A stretch of DNA of 23,476 bases from Micrococcales bacterium UBA4448. Its GTDB lineage: Bacteria; Actinomycetota; Actinomycetes; Actinomycetales; Microbacteriaceae. The position numbers were made by a program, and so were the translations under genes. Below, one piece after another: positions 1 to 6,817 of the stretch; position 1 is the first letter of the stretch, and each line of letters starts with the position of its first letter. The stretch spans positions 1 to 23,476 of the forward strand of contig DGPE01000049.1 of NCBI GenBank assembly GCA_002390305.1. The letters are read 5' to 3'. The notes beneath the pieces are model-generated. The model was not told where the DNA came from, ran no database searches, and was given only the letters and a program-made list of their open reading frames with translations.

Positions 1-47
<47 letters not shown>

Positions 48-78
48 GAAGCCATAAGGCAACCGAAGAAGATTAGCA

Positions 79-1923
79 CTAGCGAACAGCGCTAGGCAAA
101 CGCCAAATCTGTAAATCCAACTCCGCGGCGTCATAGCGAATCTTTCCGCCGACCACACGGAGGTCTCCATTGCCAAATAGATTCTCAGCGCCCTCCGCGC
201 CGCCGAGTGCATCTCTCGAGAATTCGAGCTTTCGATCGCGACCTCTAGATGCAATCACAAGTATTGATTCAGTCTTGGACTCCCGAACAAAAGCCATGGC
301 CTCACCGGAGGTATAAAGCCACCGCATTGAGCCTTCAGCAAGAGCTCGGTGATGCTTACGAATCTGCGAGAGCCTGGCATAGGTTTCCAGCATCGAAGTG
401 TCGCTCTCGCGTTCACCATTCCAAGGGATAGGAGTCCTTGACTCCTCCCCATTTGAACCTTCTAAACCAAATTCATCACCGGCAAAAATCATAGGGATCC
501 CAGGAAAGGTGAACTGCATCCCAGCGGCAACTCTTTGCGAGCCCGGAATCGTGAAAGACCTGAAACGACCGGTGTCGTGAGTGTCCAAGGCGTTCAAATT
601 GTGCTGGCGCAAATGCCATGGAAAGGTACCGGCGAATGAGTTATGAAGCAGTCGAAGTTGCTCGGCGGTGATGCCTTTTCGCCCGACTCCAATCTGCCCC
701 TCTTCACGTTCGTCCTTTGGATTCCAAAGCCAGCGCCAAGTTGGCCTGGTGAAGTTGGCATAGGTCATCGTGGACTGATAATTGTCACCTTGAACATGGT
801 TGGCGGCATCTGAAGTGAATTCACCAATCAGAAATGCCTCGCTGTTGATATCACTCATTGTGTTGCGAATGGTGTTGGCAACCTCGCGGTTAGTGTCTTC
901 GTCCCTTATTTTGCCGGTCATGTTCGCTACGTCGATTCGCCAGCCATCGAGCCCGAACGGAGCCTTGAGCCACTTAGCAACCACCGAAGACTTGCCCTCA
1001 ATAAAACGCTTTCTAAGCTCAGCGGATTTCCAGTTGAACTTGGGCAGCGTTTCCACGCCCCACCAAGAGTCGTATTTGGTGTTTTTTTCAGTGAAGTAAT
1101 AGAAATCAGATTCCGGTGCAGCTGGCTTTTTGAATGCTGCAAGAAACCACTCGTGAGTGTTTCCCGAATGATTAGCCGTCAAGTCCCCCATAACTTTGAA
1201 GCCCATGGCATGGGCCTTCTTTATAAGGCTGGACAGGGCTGCATTTCCACCTAATAGCGGGTCAACTTCGTCAAAACTCGATGCGTCATAGCGGTGATTT
1301 GAACCCGCTGGGAAAAATGGTGTCAAATACAAAATGGTGGCGCCGACCTTTTTCAGATGATCCATGTGCTCCTCGATGCCCTTCAGGTCTCCGCCGAAGA
1401 ACTGTTCTGCAACACCGGCACCTGTGCCTTTGACCTTGGAATCCCATGACTTGGGTTCCGCCCATGCTGGCAGCGGGCGCTTATCTGCCTCGCTGGAGCG
1501 AGCAAAGCGGTCTGGGAACACTTGGTAAAGCACCGCACCGGTCGCCCACTTGGGAACAGTGTTGTAAGTGTTTATCTTGAAATCATCGCGGTCCGGCTGG
1601 TCAAGTTCATGAAAGCCAACGCCGTTCAGCCAGAAGCTGCCCTGACCAAAGGTCTCTATAAAGAACCGGTAGTTGATCTCTGGGTTCCACATCGTGATTG
1701 TGCCCTCGTACCAGTCCCAGCCGTGCCGGTGAATTAGTGGCTTTAGCGGAGGAGTGACCAAGCCCTCGCCCGAGTCACTTTGCCGAATTAGCACCTGGCG
1801 AATTTTTCCAAGGGAACTGTGAATTCGAACTCGTATTTTTACTTTTTCAGAAAGTTCTGGTCGTTGATTGGCGATATAAAGCGAAGAGCCGTCATGATGC
1901 GGTTGCAATTCAATCTCGACCAT
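79..1923 (-). CDS. GH13 alpha-glycosidase, neopullulanase/cyclomaltodextrinase-like
   Basis: This 614-residue enzyme probably cleaves alpha-1,4 (and perhaps alpha-1,6) bonds in maltodextrins, cyclodextrins or pullulan. No signal peptide is visible, so it should act in the cytoplasm on imported oligosaccharides. Residues about 1-120 look like the beta-rich N-terminal domain (CBM34-like) of neopullulanases. The (beta/alpha)8 barrel follows to about 540, then a short C-terminal beta domain. The conserved GH13 regions are visible: region I DLTANH (247-252), region II GWRIDVAN with nucleophile D331, region III GEF with acid/base E368, and region IV THD with D450. The ATG at 1923 has no convincing Shine-Dalgarno. 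A -10-like TAGTTT sits 7 bp upstream, so the mRNA may be leaderless. It lies downstream of the sugar-binding lipoprotein gene on the same strand (107-bp gap). The family is certain; substrate preference is inferred. Confidence 0.9.
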   Translation of the reverse strand: MVEIELQPHHDGSSLYIANQRPELSEKVKIRVRIHSSLGKIRQVLIRQSDSGEGLVTPPLKPLIHRHGWDWYEGTITMWNPEINYRFFIETFGQGSFWLNGVGFHELDQPDRDDFKINTYNTVPKWATGAVLYQVFPDRFARSSEADKRPLPAWAEPKSWDSKVKGTGAGVAEQFFGGDLKGIEEHMDHLKKVGATILYLTPFFPAGSNHRYDASSFDEVDPLLGGNAALSSLIKKAHAMGFKVMGDLTANHSGNTHEWFLAAFKKPAAPESDFYYFTEKNTKYDSWWGVETLPKFNWKSAELRKRFIEGKSSVVAKWLKAPFGLDGWRIDVANMTGKIRDEDTNREVANTIRNTMSDINSEAFLIGEFTSDAANHVQGDNYQSTMTYANFTRPTWRWLWNPKDEREEGQIGVGRKGITAEQLRLLHNSFAGTFPWHLRQHNLNALDTHDTGRFRSFTIPGSQRVAAGMQFTFPGIPMIFAGDEFGLEGSNGEESRTPIPWNGERESDTSMLETYARLSQIRKHHRALAEGSMRWLYTSGEAMAFVRESKTESILVIASRGRDRKLEFSRDALGGAEGAENLFGNGDLRVVGGKIRYDAAELDLQIWRLPSAVR

Positions 1924-1930
1924 GCCTATA

Positions 1931-1936
1931 AAACTA
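1931..1936 (-). promoter_or_regulatory. Possible -10 element of the neopullulanase-like gene
   Basis: On the minus strand TAGTTT ends 7 bases before the ATG at 1923. It matches the -10 consensus at the T, A and final T. No clear -35 element is visible. It would give a transcript with at most one leader base, which suits the absence of a Shine-Dalgarno. The gene could instead be read through from the lipoprotein gene upstream. Confidence 0.3.
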
Positions 1937-2030
1937 CTAGCTGTTCAAAAACCACTTGGGAACACCGCAGCCTTTTAGCAATTACTACTCAAAATCGGCA
2001 AACTTAAGAAACCAGCCCGGGGTAGGGCAA

Positions 2031-3236
2031 CTATCCAATGGCGGCTTGAATCTGCCTCACCATTTTTGCCCAGATAGCCTCCGGATCCTCAGCCCCACCG
2101 ATAATCTCCACCTGAGCTTGAGCCCAGGGATACCAAACCGCATCCATTTCGGCGTTTGACGGTGTTGGTAATCCGTCTAAGCCTGCAGTTCCAAACTCGA
2201 AAGGGATCTTGTAATCCGAAATCATTTCAAGGGCGGCAAGGTTTGATGGCGGAAAGCCTGTGGAATTGAAGATTGACACCTGACCTGGTGCTCCACCCAA
2301 GTAGTCCACTACAAACTCGGTGGCAGCATCTGCGCTTTGAGAATTTGACGAAACCATGGCTCCTATCACCTCAAGAAAGACAGCTGCCGGCTGGAGATCA
2401 ACCGACGGAACGGGGTAGACCTCCCATCCATCTTGACCAAAATTCTCTTCGAACCACAACCTGTGCCAAGGACCAGTCAACCAGCATGACTTGTCACCTG
2501 ATAACAGTTGCTTCTTTGCGGTTTCAGTGTTGCTGGCAAGGTCGAACAACTCGGCATTAGCTCCAAGCCAAGAGGCAAATGCCAGGTTTTCAGGACTAGA
2601 CATCGCAAGCTGTGGGGTGTCGGAACTGTTCTGACCCGCTTGAAAAACGCGAGCGCCGAAAGAGCTCTGGATGGGAAATAAATGATATGGGTCACCTGCT
2701 CCATCGTTCATGACCACCGCTAGCCCCGCCTCCACAACCTCATCGAAGCTAGTTGGAGAATTGGGCATAGCCTCAGCCACGCATGACAGGGCAATATTTT
2801 CGTGTGACAGCGGTATTCCGTATTGAACACCATTCAAGTTGAAGGCAGCGACTGCACCTGTCAGATAGCGATCGGGTTTTGGGTCGCCGCCCAAAGCCTG
2901 GATGAAACCCCCTGATAGAAGATCGGGCTGGAGAGCATGGGGTGCAATTATCACGTCAACGACATCGGTTGAGCGCGCCAGCTGCACATCGGCGAGCAGG
3001 TCTTCGGTTATTCGAAATTGAACTGCGACACCAGTATCAGCCTCATATTGCTCGGCGATACTGGCCACTCCCGCAGCGGTCCTCTCATCAAGCAAAACCG
3101 TGATTGTGGAGGTGATTCCCTCCATGGCTGCTTTTGGTTCACTCGAGATTTCTGCTGGTACCTCGGAGGTGCAGCCCGAAGCACCTGCAATCAGAAGTGC
3201 GATCAGCCCAAGTTTTAGAGGAAGCGGAACATGCAT
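2031..3236 (-). CDS. ABC-type sugar-binding lipoprotein (MalE-like)
   Basis: This 401-residue extracellular solute-binding protein is of the maltose/maltodextrin-binding type (SBP_bac family 1 or 8). It starts with a short basic-hydrophobic signal peptide and a lipobox ASGC, giving a lipid-anchored Cys22 outside the membrane. The mature part shows the usual two-lobe pattern, including D-V-I-I-A-P-H-A-L near residue 100 and a C-terminal W-x-x-M region. The length is normal for the family. The ATG at 3236 lacks a Shine-Dalgarno, but a TAGAAT hexamer ends exactly 6 bases before it, so a leaderless mRNA is likely. It is divergent from the alpha-glucosidase pair across a control region with LacI-type operators and upstream of a neopullulanase-like gene, which points to a malto-oligosaccharide ligand. 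No permease or ATPase gene is next to it, so its membrane partners must be encoded elsewhere. Ligand is inferred from context. Confidence 0.85.
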   Translation of the reverse strand: MHVPLPLKLGLIALLIAGASGCTSEVPAEISSEPKAAMEGITSTITVLLDERTAAGVASIAEQYEADTGVAVQFRITEDLLADVQLARSTDVVDVIIAPHALQPDLLSGGFIQALGGDPKPDRYLTGAVAAFNLNGVQYGIPLSHENIALSCVAEAMPNSPTSFDEVVEAGLAVVMNDGAGDPYHLFPIQSSFGARVFQAGQNSSDTPQLAMSSPENLAFASWLGANAELFDLASNTETAKKQLLSGDKSCWLTGPWHRLWFEENFGQDGWEVYPVPSVDLQPAAVFLEVIGAMVSSNSQSADAATEFVVDYLGGAPGQVSIFNSTGFPPSNLAALEMISDYKIPFEFGTAGLDGLPTPSNAEMDAVWYPWAQAQVEIIGGAEDPEAIWAKMVRQIQAAIG

Positions 3237-3242
3237 ATTTTG

Positions 3243-3248
3243 ATTCTA
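3243..3248 (-). promoter_or_regulatory. -10 element of the binding-protein gene (leaderless start)
   Basis: On the minus strand TAGAAT (one mismatch to TATAAT) occupies 3248-3243. If its last base is -7, the transcription start is 3236, which is the A of the ATG. No good -35 box is seen. The exact spacing and the missing Shine-Dalgarno support a leaderless transcript. Confidence 0.5.
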
Positions 3249-3330
3249 TCCAAGCCAGAGATTGCAGAAAGTGTCTCTCCACACCCCAGCCCGGAGCTTG
3301 CAATTCTTCACTAAAATCATGCGCGGAGCC

Positions 3331-3344
3331 TGATAACGCTTACA
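3331..3344. promoter_or_regulatory. LacI-type operator O1
   Basis: The site is TGATAACGCTTACA. It is an imperfect 14-bp palindrome with the central CG typical of LacI-family operators. With flanks (3328-3345) it matches O2 at 15 of 18 positions, including GCCTG at the left and CGCTTACAT at the right. It lies about 95 bp upstream of the lipoprotein start. It is probably bound by the LacI-family regulator encoded at 9160. Confidence 0.6.
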
Positions 3345-3397
3345 TTCAACACAGATAGCGGAAATTCTTTTTTTGCCCCTTATTCGCCCGCAATGCC

Positions 3398-3411
3398 TGT
3401 AATCGCTTACA
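3398..3411. promoter_or_regulatory. LacI-type operator O2
   Basis: TGTAATCGCTTACA has perfect inverted arms TGTAA/TTACA around a central CG. This agrees with the general LacI-family pattern TGnnAnCGnTnnCA. It lies about 85 bp upstream of the first alpha-glucosidase. The same arms recur in the site overlapping the lacI-family gene's promoter (9136-9151), which ties regulator and target together. Confidence 0.7.
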
Positions 3412-3496
3412 TAAGCCGCTCAAGCTGCCCTTTTCAACCAAAATCCATTGCCCAGCGAAGTGGCGAGTGACCCCCTTTTCCCTTTAGGCTTTGGGA

Positions 3497-5185
3497 ATGC
3501 ACGCATCTTTCCCAGAAAACAAAGCTGGCTACGAGTGGTGGCGCTCAGCCGTTATTTACCAGATATACCCTCGTTCCTTCGCGGACGGTAACGGTGATGG
3601 AATCGGTGACATTCCGGGAATCACTTCGAGGCTGGCTAGCCTCGCCGACTTGGGCATCGATGCAATCTGGTCTTCCCCGCTCACAAAGTCGCCTCAAAAA
3701 GATGCTGGCTACGACGTCTCTGACTACCGCGACATCGATCCGCTTTTTGGAACTCTCGAGGATTTCGATGACCTGGTGGCCAAGTCTGCAGCTAAAAACA
3801 TTCGAATCATCATGGATCTGGTTCCAAACCATTCATCTTCAATGCACCCCTGGTTCTTAGCAGCCCTTGCCGCAGCTCCGGGTTCAAAAGAACGCGATCG
3901 CTACATGTTCCGTGATGGCAAAGGTCAAAACGGTGAGATTCCACCAAACAACTGGGAGTCTGTTTTTGGCGGGGCGGCATGGACCCGGATAACCGAGCCA
4001 AGTGGTGAGCCGGGCCAGTGGTACCTGCACATTTTTGATTCATCCCAACCTGACTTCAACTGGGAAAACCAAGAAGTGCGCTCGGAATTCGAGGATGTGC
4101 TGCGCTTCTGGCTGGACCGCGGTGTTGCCGGCTTCCGCATCGATGTTGCTCACGGGCTAGTAAAGGCCGATGGGCTTCCAGACATAGATTCCAATGATTC
4201 GACCATGGGAGGGCCTGGAGCTTCGGACCCAGACCAGCCAAAGGATCGCGAGGCACCTCACCCGTTTTGGGGTCAAGAGGGTGTCCACGAGATAAACCGC
4301 CAGTGGCGCAAGGTGCTGGATGAATACCAAGATCGTGCGATGTGTGCTGAGGCATGGGTCATGCCGCTTTCCAGAATGGCCGAGTGGGTTCGCAAAGACG
4401 AGTACCACCAGACGTTCAATTTTGCCTACCTGGAGACGCCATGGAAGAAAGACTCTCAGTTCAAGGTAATCAACGAATCCATCAATCAGTTCTCGGCAGT
4501 TGGAGCACCTGCGACCTGGGTTCTTTCAAACCATGATGTTATTCGCCACGGCACAAGACTTTCCTATGACAAGGTGCCAAAGCAGGGCGATGGCATCGGG
4601 CCTGACTATCAGCAGCCAAATGAGGCTTTAGGTCTAATGCGTGGTCGGGCTGCAAGTGCATTCATGCTCGGTCTTCCTGGCGGGGCATATATTTATCAGG
4701 GCGAAGAACTAGGACTCCCCGAGCACACAACCCTCGATGGCAAGTTCCGCGAGGATCCAACATTTTTTAGAACCAACGGCGAGCGCGTTGGCCGAGACGG
4801 CTGCCGCGTCCCAATTCCTTGGGAGGCAAATAAGCCCGGATATGGCTTCAGCACCGATGGTAAGTCCTGGTTGCCTCAGCCCAACAACTTCAAGGCCTAC
4901 GCCAGAGACATTCAAACCGGTAACCCTGGAACCACCCTTGAGCTCTATAAGTCACTGCTGGCAATCCGAAAGAGTCATGAGCTTGGCCATGGCACGCTTG
5001 CCTGGAAAAACGAGCTGATCGCCGAAACTGGCCTCTGCTACCAAAACGGTGACGTCATGGTTATTGCAAACTTTGAGGGCGCTGGGTTAGATATTCCAGC
5101 CGGTGAAATTCTTGCCACAACTCAGGTCGGCTTGACCGACGGTGACCAGCTAGAGGCTGACCAGGTGGTCTGGATAAAAATCTAA
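3497..5185 (+). CDS. GH13 alpha-glucosidase (first of tandem pair)
   Basis: This 562-residue oligosaccharide alpha-glucosidase releases glucose from the non-reducing end of malto- or isomalto-oligosaccharides. The N-terminus WWRSAVIYQIYPRSFADGNGD is the family signature of alpha-glucosidase/oligo-1,6-glucosidase enzymes. The GH13 catalytic set is complete: DLVPNH (107-112), nucleophile D216 in GFRIDVAH, acid/base E285 in CAEAW and D347 in SNHD. No signal peptide, so cytoplasmic. I chose the ATG at 3497 rather than the TTG at 3491 because TTTAGG lies 8 bases before the ATG and only 2 before the TTG. The stop codon directly abuts the ATG of its paralogue, so the two are surely co-transcribed. 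The residue after the nucleophile is Val, which in studied relatives goes with alpha-1,6 activity, but exact specificity is unproven. Confidence 0.93.
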   Translation: MHASFPENKAGYEWWRSAVIYQIYPRSFADGNGDGIGDIPGITSRLASLADLGIDAIWSSPLTKSPQKDAGYDVSDYRDIDPLFGTLEDFDDLVAKSAAKNIRIIMDLVPNHSSSMHPWFLAALAAAPGSKERDRYMFRDGKGQNGEIPPNNWESVFGGAAWTRITEPSGEPGQWYLHIFDSSQPDFNWENQEVRSEFEDVLRFWLDRGVAGFRIDVAHGLVKADGLPDIDSNDSTMGGPGASDPDQPKDREAPHPFWGQEGVHEINRQWRKVLDEYQDRAMCAEAWVMPLSRMAEWVRKDEYHQTFNFAYLETPWKKDSQFKVINESINQFSAVGAPATWVLSNHDVIRHGTRLSYDKVPKQGDGIGPDYQQPNEALGLMRGRAASAFMLGLPGGAYIYQGEELGLPEHTTLDGKFREDPTFFRTNGERVGRDGCRVPIPWEANKPGYGFSTDGKSWLPQPNNFKAYARDIQTGNPGTTLELYKSLLAIRKSHELGHGTLAWKNELIAETGLCYQNGDVMVIANFEGAGLDIPAGEILATTQVGLTDGDQLEADQVVWIKI

Positions 5186-6817
5186 ATGCCCCTTCACGAA
5201 GCTGTTACAGGATCTGAGTGGTGGCGATCTGGTGTCATCTACCAGGTTTACCCTCGCTCATTTTCAGATTCAAATGCGGACGGAATGGGCGACCTACCGG
5301 GAATAACCTCCGAGCTCGGTCAACTGCAAGAACTGGGCGTTGATGCAGTTTGGCTGAGTCCGTTTTACCCGTCTCCTCAAAAAGATGCCGGCTATGACGT
5401 ATCTGACTATAAAGACGTAGCCCCGCCATTGGGCACATTAACCGACTTCGACGAGATGCTCGAGAAAGCGCACAAGCTGGGCCTTCGAGTAATGATTGAC
5501 CTTGTCCCAAACCACAGCTCTGACCAACACGAGTGGTTTCAAGAGGCACTGCGTGCAAAGCCAGGAAGTTCCGCGAGAAAGTTTTATCATTTTCAAGATG
5601 GCAAGGGTGAACAAGGTGAGCTGCCACCAAATAACTGGCTAAGCATGTTCGGAGGTCCAGCCTGGACCAGAATTCCAGATGGCCAGTGGTACCTGCACCT
5701 TTTTGATTCTTCCCAGCCAGATCTAAATTGGGAGAACCCGAAAGTCCGAGAAGCCTTTGAAGGAATTCTCAAGTTCTGGCTCGACAGAGGAGTCGATGGC
5801 TTCAGAGTGGATCAACCTCACGCCATGGGCAAGCAGGCTGGCCTGCCAGATCACCCCTACGTTGAAACAGCTGGAGCTGGCTTCATTGAGGGTGAGCCTG
5901 ATCCACCAATGTGGTTCCAGGACTCGGTTCATGAGATCTTTAGATCCTGGCGAAAAATCCTGGAGAGCTATCCGGGAGAGCGCGCAATGTGTGGTGAGGC
6001 TTACGTGCTTCCCCTCACCAAAATGGCCAAGTGGGTAAGGCCAGACGAGTTTCACCAAACATTCAATTTCCGCTTTCTTGATGCACCCTGGGAAAAACAG
6101 GCGCTTGTTTCCGCAATCGATGAGTCGTTTCAGGCCTTCGACGAGGTAAAAGCGCCGAGCACCTGGGTGCTCAATAATCACGACACCATCAGACACGTAT
6201 CGAGATTCGGCGGCGACTACGGCAGAACTACGGCCTCAGACGGAATTGGGCCGGACAATCCCCAACCTGATAATGAACTGGGCCTAATCAAGGCAAAAGC
6301 GGCAACTTTATTCATGCTGGGCCTGCCAGGGGCCAGTTACCTATACCAGGGTGAAGAACTCGGCCTGCCAGAACACACCACCATCGAACCTAAGTATCGG
6401 CAAGACCCGACATTTTTTAGAACCAACGGACAGCGGGTCGGACGAGATGGAGCGCGCGTGCCGCTTCCATGGGTAAAGGGTGATTCAACAAGTGGTTTTT
6501 CTAAGGCAACCGCTGGCTGGCTGCCGCAGCCCGCTAGCTATGCAGCTCTCAGCCGCGATCAACAGGAAAGCGAAGGCTCTACTCTTTCGCTATATAAACA
6601 GGCTCTGGCAATTCGAAAGCAACTGTCTCTTGGTGAGGGCTCCTTTGATTGGATCAGCAAAACAGATCTGCTTGGCTACCAAAATGGGAGCACCCTTGTG
6701 ATTCACAACTTTGGCACCAGCTCAGTAGAACTCCCAGCCGGAGAAGTGCTTTTGAGCTCGGCACCTTTGGAAGCCGCAAAGCTGCCAGCTAACGCAAGCT
6801 GCTGGGTAAAGATCTAG
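5186..6817 (+). CDS. GH13 alpha-glucosidase (second of tandem pair)
   Basis: This 543-residue enzyme is a clear paralogue of the gene before it. It shares the WWRSGVIYQVYPRSF start, long co-linear blocks and even a 20-base identical DNA stretch (4760-4779 and 6410-6429). Catalytic residues are intact: D209 in GFRVDQPH, E271 in CGEAY and D332 in NNHD. It is about 20 residues shorter, mainly in the loop after region II. The residues after the nucleophile are Gln-Pro rather than Val-Ala, which suggests changed substrate preference. The ATG follows the upstream TAA with no gap and has no Shine-Dalgarno of its own, so translation probably depends on coupling. Its stop codon overlaps that of the convergent MMPL gene in a CTAG. 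Cytoplasmic, no signal peptide. Confidence 0.93.
   Translation: MPLHEAVTGSEWWRSGVIYQVYPRSFSDSNADGMGDLPGITSELGQLQELGVDAVWLSPFYPSPQKDAGYDVSDYKDVAPPLGTLTDFDEMLEKAHKLGLRVMIDLVPNHSSDQHEWFQEALRAKPGSSARKFYHFQDGKGEQGELPPNNWLSMFGGPAWTRIPDGQWYLHLFDSSQPDLNWENPKVREAFEGILKFWLDRGVDGFRVDQPHAMGKQAGLPDHPYVETAGAGFIEGEPDPPMWFQDSVHEIFRSWRKILESYPGERAMCGEAYVLPLTKMAKWVRPDEFHQTFNFRFLDAPWEKQALVSAIDESFQAFDEVKAPSTWVLNNHDTIRHVSRFGGDYGRTTASDGIGPDNPQPDNELGLIKAKAATLFMLGLPGASYLYQGEELGLPEHTTIEPKYRQDPTFFRTNGQRVGRDGARVPLPWVKGDSTSGFSKATAGWLPQPASYAALSRDQQESEGSTLSLYKQALAIRKQLSLGEGSFDWISKTDLLGYQNGSTLVIHNFGTSSVELPAGEVLLSSAPLEAAKLPANASCWVKI

Larger units (their letters stand above)
3237..3496. promoter_or_regulatory. Divergent control region, lipoprotein gene / alpha-glucosidase pair
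   Basis: These 260 bp have no credible gene. They hold the lipoprotein promoter at the left edge, two LacI-type operators (3331-3344 and 3398-3411, centres 67 bp apart) and a T-run at 3368-3374. A Shine-Dalgarno-like TTTAGG (3483-3488) serves the plus-strand glucosidase start. No strong consensus promoter for the plus-strand pair stands out. -10-like TACATT (3341-3346) or TACATA (3408-3413) inside the operators could serve. Confidence 0.6.

Noticed and set aside
2008..2022. Possible terminator hairpin GCCC/GGGC after the lipoprotein gene
   Set aside because: Stem of only four base pairs and no adequate T-run on the minus strand.
1924..2030. LacI-type operator upstream of the neopullulanase-like gene
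   Set aside because: No TGTAA...TTACA-like inverted repeat is present in the 107-bp gap, so regulation of this gene by the repressor would have to be through the lipoprotein promoter.
5723..6196. 157-codon minus-strand open frame
   Set aside because: Lies wholly inside the second alpha-glucosidase, whose catalytic motifs are in the other frame.
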